Shown here piece after piece: positions 24,564 to 32,921 of a stretch of 64,000 nt of DNA (the first letter of the stretch is position 1; the number at the start of each line of letters is the position of its first letter). The notes beneath the pieces were generated by a model. It saw only the letters and a list, made by a program, of their open reading frames with translations, did not search any database and was not told where the DNA came from. A program made the position numbers and the translations under genes. The stretch is from contig NZ_LMHV01000043.1 of NCBI RefSeq assembly GCF_001429725.1, positions 387,619 through 451,618 of the forward strand, given 5' to 3'. The stretch comes from Rhizobium sp. Root708. Its GTDB lineage: Bacteria; Pseudomonadota; Alphaproteobacteria; Rhizobiales; Rhizobiaceae.

Positions 24564-26033
24564 TCAATACGGCGCCTGCACCGGCCCCATGCCGACGTAA
24601 ACCGTCTTCAGCTCCGAATAGTGCTCCAGCGCCGCCAGCGAATTCTCGCGTCCGAAGCCTGATTGCTTGGAGCCGCCGAACGGGATTTCGACAGGGCAGA
24701 GATTATAAGTGTTGATCCACAGCGTTCCGGCCTCGAGCTGGTCGACGACGCGATGGGCGCGCGTCAGGTCGGCGGTGAAGACGCCGGCGGAGAGCCCGAA
24801 TTCCGTCGCGTTGCCCCGAGCGATCACCTCGGCCTCGTCGTCGAAGTCGAGCACGCACATGACAGGCCCGAAGATCTCTTCGCGGGCAATCGTCATCTCG
24901 TCGGTAACGTCGGCAAACACCGTCGGCTGCACGTAGTAGCCTTCGCCGGAGACATTGTTCGGAATGCCGCCGCCGGTCACGAGCGTCGCGCCTTCGGCCT
25001 TGCCCTTCTCGATGTAGGAGAGAACCTTGTCGCGCTGCGCCCAGGACACCATCGGCCCGAGCTGCGTCGCTTCGTCCATCGGATCGCCGATCAGGATGGC
25101 TTCTGTGCGGGCCTTCAGCCGCTTCAGGAATTCAGCCTTGATTTTCCGCTGCACGAAGACGCGCGTGCCGTTCGAGCAGACCTGGCCGGTCGAATAGAAA
25201 TTGCCGAGCATGGCGCCGCCGACGGCGCTGTCGATGTCGGCGTCTTCGAAAATGATCAGCGGCGACTTGCCGCCGAGTTCCATGGTGACGTGTTTGAGGT
25301 TGCCGGCCGCCGCAGCCGCGACCTTGCGGCCCGTCGGCACCGAGCCCGTCAGAGACACCTTGGCGACGTCAGGGTGGTTGACGAGCAGCGGCCCCGTCTC
25401 GCGATCACCCTGGATGACGTTGTAGAGCCCCTTCGGCAGGCCCGCTTCGTGCAGGATTTCGGCAATCGCAAGTGCGCCGAGCGGCGTGTTTTCCGATGGC
25501 TTGAAGACCATGGCGTTGCCGGCGGCAAGCGCCGGTGCACCCTTCCAGCAGGCGATCTGCTGCGGATAGTTCCAGGCGCCGATGCCGACGCAGACGCCGA
25601 GCGGCACCCGCTTGGTATAGGCGAAGTCGCCGCCGAGCGGGATGTAGGAGCCGTTGAGGCCGGCAGCAGCGATGCCGCCGAAGAACTCGAAGCTGTCGGC
25701 GCCCGATGTCGGGTCGGCGACGGTCGTTTCCTGGATCGGCTTGCCGGTATCGAGCGTCTCGAGTTCCGACAGCTCGCGATTGCGCTCGCGGATCAGGTCG
25801 GCGGCGCGCTTCAGGATGCGGCCGCGGGCCGTCGGGCTCATCGCCGCCCATTCTGGCTGGGCGCGCTTGGCCGCCGCGATCGCCTTTTCGACGATGGCGG
25901 GCGTTGCCGCGTGCAGCCGCGCGATCACCTCGCCGGTCGCCGGATAGAGGCTTTCGATGACGCTACCGGCGTCATCCTCGACGTACTCGCCGTCGATGAA
26001 ATGGGAGGCTTTCGGCTGGGCTCTGAGGGTCAC
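24564..26033 (-). CDS. betB: Betaine aldehyde dehydrogenase
   Basis: NAD(P)-dependent enzyme making glycine betaine from betaine aldehyde, 489 aa. It has the aldehyde dehydrogenase motifs VTMELGGKSPL (catalytic Glu) and FYSTGQVCSNGTRVFV (catalytic Cys). GxGxxG-like SLTGSVPTGRKV is the cofactor region, and LCPVEIPFGGSKQSGFGRENS is the BetB-typical C-terminal block. Its start overlaps the betI stop by 4 bases, so these two are translationally coupled. In S. meliloti the order is betI-betC-betB-betA; here betC is absent between betI and betB. Confidence 0.95.
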   Translation of the reverse strand: MTLRAQPKASHFIDGEYVEDDAGSVIESLYPATGEVIARLHAATPAIVEKAIAAAKRAQPEWAAMSPTARGRILKRAADLIRERNRELSELETLDTGKPIQETTVADPTSGADSFEFFGGIAAAGLNGSYIPLGGDFAYTKRVPLGVCVGIGAWNYPQQIACWKGAPALAAGNAMVFKPSENTPLGALAIAEILHEAGLPKGLYNVIQGDRETGPLLVNHPDVAKVSLTGSVPTGRKVAAAAAGNLKHVTMELGGKSPLIIFEDADIDSAVGGAMLGNFYSTGQVCSNGTRVFVQRKIKAEFLKRLKARTEAILIGDPMDEATQLGPMVSWAQRDKVLSYIEKGKAEGATLVTGGGIPNNVSGEGYYVQPTVFADVTDEMTIAREEIFGPVMCVLDFDDEAEVIARGNATEFGLSAGVFTADLTRAHRVVDQLEAGTLWINTYNLCPVEIPFGGSKQSGFGRENSLAALEHYSELKTVYVGMGPVQAPY

Positions 26034-26629
26034 TGGATCTGTCCTTTCGCAAGGGCGGCAAGCTGTGAATGGATGTAGTCTTCGGTAAGCGAGATCGATG
26101 CCTCGATGCTGACAGGCGCTGACCTCAGACTTTGGCGGATGTAGAGCCCGTCGATCATCGCAGCCGCGCCTTCGGCAATGCGTTCTGCGGCATCGCCGGG
26201 GCAGAGCGCTTTCAGGTTGGCGACGAGGTTCGACCGCAGGCGGCGGGCGTAAATGACGAGGAAGCGCCGCGTCTCTTCGGAGCGCTGCGCCTCGGCATAG
26301 AAGGCGAGCCAGGCGGCAATCGTCGCCGGCGCGAACTGGTCGGCCTGGAAGCTGACGCGGATCACGGCGGAGATTTTCGCACGCGGCGTATCCACGGCCT
26401 TCAGCGCTGTCACCGCGTCGTCGCGCAGCTGCTTTAGAAGCGAGCGGATCGTTTCGATCAGCAGCTGTTCCTTGCTGCCGAAGTAGTGATGCGCCAGCGC
26501 CGGCGACACACCAGCCTGCCGGGCGATTTCGGACATGGTGACGGTGAGCGAGCCGTGATCGCCGATCACGCGCAGCGCGGCATCGACGAGCGCCTTGCGG
26601 CGAACCGGCTCCATTCCGACCTTGGGCAT
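26030..26629 (-). CDS. betI: Choline-responsive TetR family repressor
   Basis: Repressor of the betaine genes, released by choline or betaine aldehyde. 199 aa from the ATG at 26629 (MPKVGMEPVRRKALVDAAL, the standard BetI opening). The TetR helix-turn-helix is VTMSEIARQAGVSPALAHHYFGSKEQLL. The C-terminal ligand domain matches BetI through ARRLRSNL and AAMIDGLYIRQ. The longer frame to 26683 would start inside its own operator. That operator, an 8+8 palindrome, is at 26664-26683. Confidence 0.94.
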   Translation of the reverse strand: MPKVGMEPVRRKALVDAALRVIGDHGSLTVTMSEIARQAGVSPALAHHYFGSKEQLLIETIRSLLKQLRDDAVTALKAVDTPRAKISAVIRVSFQADQFAPATIAAWLAFYAEAQRSEETRRFLVIYARRLRSNLVANLKALCPGDAAERIAEGAAAMIDGLYIRQSLRSAPVSIEASISLTEDYIHSQLAALAKGQIQ

Positions 26630-26663
26630 CGCGTCACTCCACTTAGATGCCGCAAGCATAATT

Positions 26664-26683
26664 TTGATTGACTGATCAATCAA
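26664..26683. promoter_or_regulatory. BetI operator palindrome
   Basis: TTGATTGA and its exact reverse complement TCAATCAA flank CTGA, 35 bases upstream of the betI start. The sequence resembles the E. coli BetI-protected TTGATTGGACGTTCAAT element, so autoregulation is likely. Confidence 0.75.
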
Positions 26684-26770
26684 TAAAAATCTGGAGGCTA
26701 CCGGGAAAGCCTAACCTCTTCCAATTCCGTCTTTTTGCGGCATATTCATTTACCAACCAGGAGGTGTGTC

Positions 26771-27319
26771 ATGGCTGATATTTCCAATCGACTGAGCTTT
26801 CCTTCTCTGCAAGCGAAATGGGGTTGGTTCGTAGCGCTGGGCGTGCTGCTGATCGTCTGCGGCTTCATCGCGACAGCCAACATCGTCTTCGCAACGGTTG
26901 CATCGGTTTTCTACGTCGGGATGCTGATGCTGGTCGGCGGCATCGTCTATCTGGTGCATGCGTTCCAGGTGCGGACCTGGGAGCAGGCGCTGTTCTGGGC
27001 GCTGAGCGGCGTCCTCTACGTGCTCGCCGGCGTCTTCGCCTTCATGAACCCGTTGTTGGCCTCGGCCGCGCTGACGCTGTTCCTGGCGATTGCGCTGTTG
27101 ATCGCCGGTGTGTTCCGCACCTGGGTCGGCTGGCGCATGCGGCCCCTCAAGGGCTGGGGCTGGGTGCTTCTCAGCGGCATCATCACGGCACTCGCCGGCG
27201 TCGTGATCTACATCGGCTGGCCGGTGAACAGCCTCTGGATCCTGGGCCTTTTCCTCGCCTGCGATCTGCTCATTCAGGGTTGGTCGATGCTGGCCTTCGG
27301 CCTTGCGATCCGCCGCTGA
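26771..27319 (+). CDS. HdeD family acid-resistance membrane protein (DUF308)
   Basis: Inner-membrane protein, 182 aa, from the ATG at 26771 after AGGAGGTG. Six hydrophobic segments in three DUF308 pairs can be seen: GWFVALGVLLIVCGFIATANIV, FYVGMLMLVGGIVYLVHAF, QALFWALSGVLYVLAGVFAF, AALTLFLAIALLIAGVFRTWVG, GWVLLSGIITALAGVVIYI and LGLFLACDLLIQGWSMLAF. In E. coli HdeD supports acid resistance at high cell density; here the role is inferred from family only. It is divergent from betI and separated by the BetI operator. Confidence 0.88.
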   Translation: MADISNRLSFPSLQAKWGWFVALGVLLIVCGFIATANIVFATVASVFYVGMLMLVGGIVYLVHAFQVRTWEQALFWALSGVLYVLAGVFAFMNPLLASAALTLFLAIALLIAGVFRTWVGWRMRPLKGWGWVLLSGIITALAGVVIYIGWPVNSLWILGLFLACDLLIQGWSMLAFGLAIRR

Positions 27320-27403
27320 GTTATGCCCGCAATTCACAAGGCCGGCATCACGGACTGTTTCTTTTTTGACAGCAATGTGAGGAGTGTCTAAAATTAGGGA
27401 TGT

Positions 27404-27447
27404 AAAGGCGGCCGTGGTCAGGCGGTATCCGGCGGCCTTTGCCTGAC
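27404..27447 (+). other. Crossing inverted repeats in the leader of the ParD-like gene
   Basis: AAAGGC (27404-27409) can pair with GCCTTT (27435-27440), and GTCAGGC (27417-27423) with GCCTGAC (27441-27447). The two pairings cross, so they form either alternatives or an H-type pseudoknot. It ends 58 bases before the start at 27506. Function is unknown. Confidence 0.4.
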
Positions 27448-27505
27448 AAAAATCGGTCCTTCCTTGAAAGGACACGATTATCCCACGAGGAAAGGGAGGA
27501 ATGTC

Positions 27506-27736
27506 ATGCCTATGGTCACTGTATCGATTTCCCCGCTCCAGGCGGCAGACATCCGGCAGGCTGTCGATGACGGCAGCTACGCTTCCAGCAGCGAAGTGGT
27601 CCGCGAAGCGCTTCGCCTGTGGGACACAGCCCGGAAGATGGGCGCCCCGATCGACAGCGGAGATGGAACCGTTGCAAATGGTCGGTGTGTCGCCGACATG
27701 TTTGCCGATCACGAAGCCGAGCGGCGTTCTGCCTGA
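27506..27736 (+). CDS. ParD-like (CopG/RHH) antitoxin, no toxin beside it
   Basis: Small ribbon-helix-helix protein, 76 aa from the ATG at 27506 after GGGAGGA. The N-terminal strand is PMVTVSISPLQAADIRQAVDDGSYASSSEVVREALRLWD, the classic ParD/CopG pattern. The C-terminal tail (APIDSGDGTVANGRCVADMFADHEAERRSA) differs from the usual toxin-binding helix. No ParE-like frame follows; the next gene begins at 27864. It may be an orphan antitoxin, a solitary repressor, or the remains of a pair. Confidence 0.75.
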   Translation: MPMVTVSISPLQAADIRQAVDDGSYASSSEVVREALRLWDTARKMGAPIDSGDGTVANGRCVADMFADHEAERRSA

Positions 27737-27863
27737 ACGCCCTTAGGCTCCCCTCGGATCAGGCATCCGAGCTTTCACAAAAGTTTCACATTGGGGAAAG
27801 TCTTCGTTGACGCTTCTCCACCATGTTCCCTGCGAAAAACAATAAATCACAGTGGAGATCGGC

Positions 27864-29669
27864 ATGTCTTTGGCTGCCGCCGTGGAACCGGCCCTCGTTC
27901 GTCGCTTCGCAAGCGATCAGATAGTTACCCTGGCTAAACTTGTCATCGAGAATGCGTTCCAGCCGATCGTGGAGGCCGGCACCGGCATCGTGTTCGGCTA
28001 CGAGTCGCTGATGCGCGGCCAGGATCGCCTTGGCTTTGCCTCGCCGATCGAGATACTGGACGAGGCCTACAGGGCCGACCAGCTGCTACAGCTCGAGCAG
28101 ATGGTGGCGAGCCGGGCGCTGGCAAAGTTCGCCACGCTACCGAATTTCGCCAATGCCACGCTGTTCCTCAATCTTGATGTCCGTCTGATCCCGCATGGCG
28201 AGCGGCTTGCGGAGAGCCTCCTGCAGCACCTGAAGCTTGCCAATATCCCGCCGTCGTCGATCTGCTTCGAATTCTCCGAGCGCTTCGACAATACCAGCGT
28301 CCCGGAATTCGCGGCGCTGGTGTCGCTGCTGCGCAAGCGCGGCTTCAAGCTCGCGATCGATGATTTCGGCGTCGGCCACGGCGAGATGAAGCTGCTTTGC
28401 GACCACCCGGTCGATTATCTCAAGATCGATCGCTTCTTCGTCGCCGATATCGACAGCAATCCGCGCAAGCGCCACCTGCTGAAAAACATCGTCCATATTG
28501 CCCACGTCCTCGGCACGCGCGTCATCGCGGAAGGGATCGAGACCGAGGCCGAATTCATTGCCTGCCGCGAATATGGCGTCGATCTGGTCCAGGGATGGTT
28601 CATCTCCCGCCCGACCACGCATCTGACCGAGCTGCAGCCGTCCTTTCCCTATCTGCAGGATCTCGGCAAGACCAAGCGGAACACGCAGTCGCTCGACGAA
28701 ATCCTCATCCGCAAGCAGATCGAAGTCCTGCCGACGGTCTATGAGAACGACACGATCGACAGCGTCTTCGAGCTCTTCCGCCGCAATCCGCAGCAGGCTT
28801 ATTTCCCGGTGCTCAACGCCAACGGCGAGCCGCGCGGCATCCTGCACGAGCGCCACCTGAAGGAATACATCTACCAGCCCTTCGGCCGCGACCTCTTGAA
28901 GAACAAGGTCTACGAGCGGACGATTTCCCATTTCGTGGAAATGGCCCCGATCGTCGGCCTGGACTGCGACGCCGAACAGTTGATGGCGATCTTCGCCAAC
29001 ATGGAAGGCAGCAACTGCCTCCTGCTGACCGAAAACATGCGCTACGCCGGTGTTGTCTCGGCCGCGTCGCTGATCAAGGTGATGAACGAGAAGAAGCTGA
29101 AGACGGCGCAGGACCAGAACCCGCTGACCGGTCTTCCGGGCAACCACGCCATCCGCGATTTCATGCGGGAAGCGAGCCGCGACGGCGATGACATGCGTCA
29201 TTTCTGCTACTGCGACTTCGACAATTTCAAGCCGTTCAACGATGCCTATGGCTTCCATCTGGGCGACCACGCGATCTCCTTGTTCGCGGCACTGATGCGC
29301 CGTTACTTTTTTGCCGAGCGGCACTTCCTGGGCCATGTCGGCGGCGACGATTTCTTCATCGGCGTCTGCGGCTGGACCAAGGAGGAACTGACCGAAATCC
29401 TCGACCGGCTGATCAGCGATTTCCACGACGACGTGCTCGATCTCTATTCCGATGTGGACCGGGCTGCCGGGCGCATCCGCGGCCATGACAGAGCCGGCGT
29501 CGAGGCGCTGTTTCCACTGATGCGCTGCTCCATCGGGGTTCTGGAACTGCCCGAAGGCCTCGTCATCGACGACGTGAGCCGGGTCAGCGCGGCGATAGCC
29601 CACATCAAGGCGGAGGCCAAGGAAAGCGCCGAGGGCCTGGTCTTCCATCTTCTGGGCGAGGCGAATTGA
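27864..29669 (+). CDS. EAL-CBS-GGDEF cyclic-di-GMP protein
   Basis: Predicted cyclic-di-GMP enzyme or effector, 601 aa from the ATG at 27864. The EAL domain comes first, with ESL in place of EAL (near 47) but retaining FLNLDV, EFSER, AIDDFGVG, LKIDR, AEGIE and QGWF, the usual metal and lysine residues. A pair of CBS-like repeats follows (about 275-405). The GGDEF domain is C-terminal, with FDNFKPFNDAYGFHLGD and the signature GGDDF near 493, so the last signature residue pair is altered and cyclase activity is uncertain. No signal or membrane segment. It probably senses a nucleotide through CBS. Confidence 0.88.
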   Translation: MSLAAAVEPALVRRFASDQIVTLAKLVIENAFQPIVEAGTGIVFGYESLMRGQDRLGFASPIEILDEAYRADQLLQLEQMVASRALAKFATLPNFANATLFLNLDVRLIPHGERLAESLLQHLKLANIPPSSICFEFSERFDNTSVPEFAALVSLLRKRGFKLAIDDFGVGHGEMKLLCDHPVDYLKIDRFFVADIDSNPRKRHLLKNIVHIAHVLGTRVIAEGIETEAEFIACREYGVDLVQGWFISRPTTHLTELQPSFPYLQDLGKTKRNTQSLDEILIRKQIEVLPTVYENDTIDSVFELFRRNPQQAYFPVLNANGEPRGILHERHLKEYIYQPFGRDLLKNKVYERTISHFVEMAPIVGLDCDAEQLMAIFANMEGSNCLLLTENMRYAGVVSAASLIKVMNEKKLKTAQDQNPLTGLPGNHAIRDFMREASRDGDDMRHFCYCDFDNFKPFNDAYGFHLGDHAISLFAALMRRYFFAERHFLGHVGGDDFFIGVCGWTKEELTEILDRLISDFHDDVLDLYSDVDRAAGRIRGHDRAGVEALFPLMRCSIGVLELPEGLVIDDVSRVSAAIAHIKAEAKESAEGLVFHLLGEAN

Positions 29670-29693
29670 CGCCTCCACCGTTTCCCTCCTTCT

Positions 29694-29726
29694 CAATTCC
29701 CGATCGGTGAACTATGTCGGGAATTG
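29694..29726. promoter_or_regulatory. 10-bp inverted repeat between the EAL-CBS-GGDEF and oxidoreductase genes
   Basis: CAATTCCCGA (29694-29703) and TCGGGAATTG (29717-29726) pair perfectly around 13 bases. It lies 24 bases after one stop and 21 bases before the next start, so it may terminate the first gene or act as an operator for the second. Confidence 0.5.
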
Positions 29727-29747
29727 TCGGAACGAGGAGACCGGACC

Positions 29748-30743
29748 ATGCCCTTGCCCACGCAGATGCGCTTCGTCGATTTGCCGAGCTTCGGTGCCCC
29801 CGAAGTGATGCGGATCGCGGTCGGACCTCTCCCGGTGCCAAGCGAGGGGCAGGTCCTTGTCCGCACCGAAGCTGTTGGCGTCAACCGCCCGGATGTCGCC
29901 CAGCGGCAGGGCACATATCCGCCGCCGCGCGACGCGAGCCCTGTCCTCGGTCTTGAGATGGCCGGCGAGATCGTCGCCGTCGGACCGGGCGTTTCCGAAT
30001 TCATCGTTGGCGACAAGGTCTGCGGCCTCGCCAACGGCGGTGCCTATGCCGAATATTGCCTGCTCCCCGTCGGCCAGGCCTTGCGCTTCCCTAGGGGCTA
30101 CGATGCCGTGAAGGCAGCGGCTCTTCCGGAGAACTATTTCACCGTCTGGGCCAACATGTTCCAGATGGCCGGCCTGACCGAGGGCGAGACCGTTCTCGTG
30201 CACGGCGGTTCGAGCGGCATTGGCACGACAGCCATCCAGCTTGCGCGTGCCTTCGGAGCCAAGGTCTATGCAACGGCCGGATCCCAGGACAAGTGCGACG
30301 CCTGCGTGAACCTCGGCGCTATCAGGGCGATCAACTACAAGACCGAGGATTTCGCGGATGTCATCAAGGCCGAGACCGGGCAGGGCGTCGACATCATCCT
30401 CGACATGATCGGTGCCGCCTATTTCGAAAAGAACCTGGCGTCGCTCGCCAGGGATGGATGCCTGTCGATCATCGCCTTTTTGGGCGGTGCCGTTGCCGAC
30501 AAGGTCAATCTCGCGCCGATCATGGTCAAGCGCCTGACGGTCACGGGATCGACGCTGCGGCCTCGGACCGTCGAGGAGAAACGCGCCATCCGCGACGATC
30601 TTCTCGCCAACGTCTGGCCGCTTCTCGACGAGGGCAACGTCGCCCCCGTCATCGATACCGTCTTTCCATTCGAAGAAGTCGCCGAAGCGCATCGGCGGAT
30701 GGAAACGAGCGGCCACATCGGCAAGATCATGCTGCGTTTGTGA
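29748..30743 (+). CDS. NAD(P)H quinone oxidoreductase (zinc-free MDR, PIG3-like)
   Basis: Medium-chain dehydrogenase of the quinone oxidoreductase type, 331 aa from the ATG at 29748 after GAGGAGA. The N-terminal GroES-like part has VLVRTEAVGVNRPDVAQRQGTYPPP. The Rossmann part has ETVLVHGGSSGIGTTAIQLARAFGAKV. The sequence lacks the catalytic zinc cysteine of alcohol dehydrogenases, in line with QOR. It would reduce quinones or reactive carbonyls with NADPH in the cytoplasm. It ends 15 bases before the convergent MFS gene. Confidence 0.88.
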   Translation: MPLPTQMRFVDLPSFGAPEVMRIAVGPLPVPSEGQVLVRTEAVGVNRPDVAQRQGTYPPPRDASPVLGLEMAGEIVAVGPGVSEFIVGDKVCGLANGGAYAEYCLLPVGQALRFPRGYDAVKAAALPENYFTVWANMFQMAGLTEGETVLVHGGSSGIGTTAIQLARAFGAKVYATAGSQDKCDACVNLGAIRAINYKTEDFADVIKAETGQGVDIILDMIGAAYFEKNLASLARDGCLSIIAFLGGAVADKVNLAPIMVKRLTVTGSTLRPRTVEEKRAIRDDLLANVWPLLDEGNVAPVIDTVFPFEEVAEAHRRMETSGHIGKIMLRL

Positions 30744-30758
30744 CCGCTCGCACGTCGC

Positions 30759-32192
30759 TTACCGAACCTGCCGAGGCGGGGGCGACGAGAGTGTCAGGGA
30801 AGCCGCGACGGCGATGAGGCCGGGAAGCGCCATCAGCACATAGAGCCAATGCGCGGCGGAAACCGTGCCGGCGATGCCGCCGGGCTGAACGAGGCCGGCG
30901 CTGTTGACGATCACGCCCGACAAAGCCGCGCCGAAGGCGCTGCCGAGAGACTGGACCGTCGAGATCGCGGCTGATGCCTTATCCTGTTCGGCGTTCTCGA
31001 CGAGCTTCAGGACTTTGGCGACCAGATGCGCCCAGCCAAGCCCGACGCCGAAGCCCATCATGAACATGCCGATGACGGCAGGCACGAGGACGGCAAGCGC
31101 GCTCGCCTGATTGTCCGCCGCCAGGAAGATCGCAAGCGACGCCGTCGTTACGGCCTCGATGACGCATCCGACGACGATCGCGACACCCGCGGCCCTGCCG
31201 GAAAGCGTTCCGCTGAAGAAGGCGGCGAAGGTCCATCCAAGCGCGACGAGCGCCGTCAGGTAACCGGACATCAGCGGCGTGACGCCGTGCAGCGCCTGCA
31301 GGAAATAGGGAATGTAGATGTCGCTCGTCAGCACGACCAGAAGCGTGAACATGGTGAGGTAGACCCGCGCGACGGGCTTTGCCAGCGTAACGGCGCCCGA
31401 CGGCAGCAGACGGTTGTCGCTTCGCCGCTCGATGAACAGCATGCCCGCTACCGCGACGATGGCGGCGGCGATCAAAAGGGCCTTTGTTGTCGTTACCTCG
31501 ATCGTTCCGGCAAGGCTGACGAGAAGCACGCCGGCCAGCAGCATGACGATCTGCAGTACCGGCGTCTTGCCGTGGGCGCGGTCGTCCTCGGCACGCGGCA
31601 GGAACCGCGGTGCCAGGGCCGCCATCAGCACGCCAAGCGGAACCAGCAGCAGGAAGGCGTGCCGCCATGCGCTGCCTGAGGAAAACACGCCGCCAAGCGT
31701 TGGGCCGAATAGCGTGGAAATGCCCCAGATCGCGGCATAGAGAGTCGAGGCCTTGCGCCACAGCGGCTCGGGATAGGCGAAGCGGATGAACGCATAGGCA
31801 AGCCCTGCGAGCGTGCCTGCGCCGAAGCCTTGCACCGCACGACCCAGCAGAACCACCGGCATCGAGCCGGCGACCGCGCAGATCAGGCTGCCGAGGCCGA
31901 AGATCAGCGCACCGGCGGCATAAACGGTACGCAGCCCGGTGCCGCGCGGGCGCATGGCAACGAAGATCGAGCCGAGCACGGCCGAGGCGACATAGAGCGT
32001 CGTGACCCAGGCGAGAAGGTTCAGTCCGCCGATGTCGCGCACGATCGAGGGCGCGATGGTGGCGGTGATGTAGGTTTCGACGGCGTAGAGGGTGACGCCG
32101 CCGCCGAGCATCAGCGTTGCCGGCAACAGGGGCTTGGAAAACAAATGAAATACGGAGGGTTTGTCCGCGGAAATCTGGTCGAGACCGGTCAT
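30759..32192 (-). CDS. MFS transporter (DHA2-like, 14-helix type)
   Basis: Inner-membrane major facilitator, 477 aa, with about 14 hydrophobic segments. Family features include TATIAPSIVRDIGGLNLLAWVTTLYVASAVLGSIFV (first helices) and LLGRAVQGFGAGTLAGLAYAFIRFAYPEPLWRKASTLYAAIWGISTLFGPTLGGVFS, the motif C-like antiporter region. It is probably a drug/proton antiporter; the substrate is not known. It is divergent from the SufR-like regulator, whose region carries two repeated 21-bp sites, so it is the likely target of that regulator. Confidence 0.85.
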   Translation of the reverse strand: MTGLDQISADKPSVFHLFSKPLLPATLMLGGGVTLYAVETYITATIAPSIVRDIGGLNLLAWVTTLYVASAVLGSIFVAMRPRGTGLRTVYAAGALIFGLGSLICAVAGSMPVVLLGRAVQGFGAGTLAGLAYAFIRFAYPEPLWRKASTLYAAIWGISTLFGPTLGGVFSSGSAWRHAFLLLVPLGVLMAALAPRFLPRAEDDRAHGKTPVLQIVMLLAGVLLVSLAGTIEVTTTKALLIAAAIVAVAGMLFIERRSDNRLLPSGAVTLAKPVARVYLTMFTLLVVLTSDIYIPYFLQALHGVTPLMSGYLTALVALGWTFAAFFSGTLSGRAAGVAIVVGCVIEAVTTASLAIFLAADNQASALAVLVPAVIGMFMMGFGVGLGWAHLVAKVLKLVENAEQDKASAAISTVQSLGSAFGAALSGVIVNSAGLVQPGGIAGTVSAAHWLYVLMALPGLIAVAASLTLSSPPPRQVR

Positions 32193-32235
32193 TGCATGCG
32201 CCTTTTGGGTATTTCCTCGTGGGATTATTATTTTG

Positions 32236-32256
32236 CAAGTTATTGCTTGGAAAAAT
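32236..32256. promoter_or_regulatory. Candidate operator 1 for the SufR-like regulator
   Basis: Element CAAG-N5-GCTTGGAAAAAT, which contains the dyad CAAG...CTTG. It is one of two near-identical copies 42 bases apart between the divergent MFS and regulator genes. Confidence 0.55.
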
Positions 32257-32277
32257 TACATGGCTCGGCTATTAATG

Positions 32278-32298
32278 CAAGCGTTGGCTTGGAAAAAT
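32278..32298. promoter_or_regulatory. Candidate operator 2 for the SufR-like regulator
   Basis: Second copy of CAAG-N5-GCTTGGAAAAAT, ending 2 bases before the regulator's start codon. Binding here would block translation or transcription of the regulator's own gene. Confidence 0.55.
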
Positions 32299-32300
32299 AA

Positions 32301-32921
32301 ATGCGACAGTCGCCCGTGAACCGAATTCTCGTCTTGCTCAAGACCGATGGCCCGCAGCTTGCCGTCGACGTCGGCGATGCACTCGGCATCTCCTCGGAGG
32401 CCGCGCGCCAGCAGTTGACGAAGATGGCGGACGATGGCCTGGTCGAGCCTGTGACCGAGCCCGCCGCGGGAAGGGGCCGACCGCGCCAGCTGTGGCATCT
32501 GACGTCCCAGGGCCATCAGGCGTTCCCCGACCGGCATGCGGAGCTGACGACGAGCCTTCTGTCGATGCTGGTCAACGAGCTTGGGCAACCCGCGCTCGAT
32601 GCCGTGATCGCCGCCCGCGAAAGCGAGACGTTGAAACGCTATCAGGGCGAAATGGCAGGGCACGATCTGCCGGGCAGGGTGCGCCAGCTTGTTTCGATCC
32701 GGACGTCGGAAGGCTACATGGCCGATAGTTGGCAAGAGGCCGACGGTTCATTGATCCTCGTCGAGAATCATTGTCCGATCTGTGCCGCAGCCAGCGCCTG
32801 CGCCGGTTTTTGCCGCTCGGAGCTCGAAACCTTCCGGGCCGTTCTCGGCGCGAAGGTGGAGCGTGAGCAGCATATTCTGGCGGGCGCCCGCCGCTGCGCC
32901 TATCGGATCAATCCGCTCTAG
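32301..32921 (+). CDS. SufR-like helix-turn-helix regulator with cysteine cluster
   Basis: DNA-binding regulator, 206 aa. The N-terminal winged helix is NRILVLLKTDGPQLAVDVGDALGISSEAARQQLTKMADDGLVEPV, followed by GRGRPRQLWHLT. The C-terminal part has HCPICAAASACAGFCRSE and a final RRCAYRI, giving cysteines spaced as in SufR-type regulators that bind an iron-sulfur cluster. It is likely a redox- or iron-responsive repressor of the divergent MFS exporter and of itself. Its stop overlaps the stop of the convergent MFS gene by 4 bases. The annotated ATG directly follows the second repeat site. Confidence 0.8.
   Translation: MRQSPVNRILVLLKTDGPQLAVDVGDALGISSEAARQQLTKMADDGLVEPVTEPAAGRGRPRQLWHLTSQGHQAFPDRHAELTTSLLSMLVNELGQPALDAVIAARESETLKRYQGEMAGHDLPGRVRQLVSIRTSEGYMADSWQEADGSLILVENHCPICAAASACAGFCRSELETFRAVLGAKVEREQHILAGARRCAYRINPL

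Noticed and set aside
28137..29696. 519-codon minus-strand frame over the EAL-CBS-GGDEF gene
   Set aside because: It is the antisense of a strongly conserved gene and has no recognisable domain.
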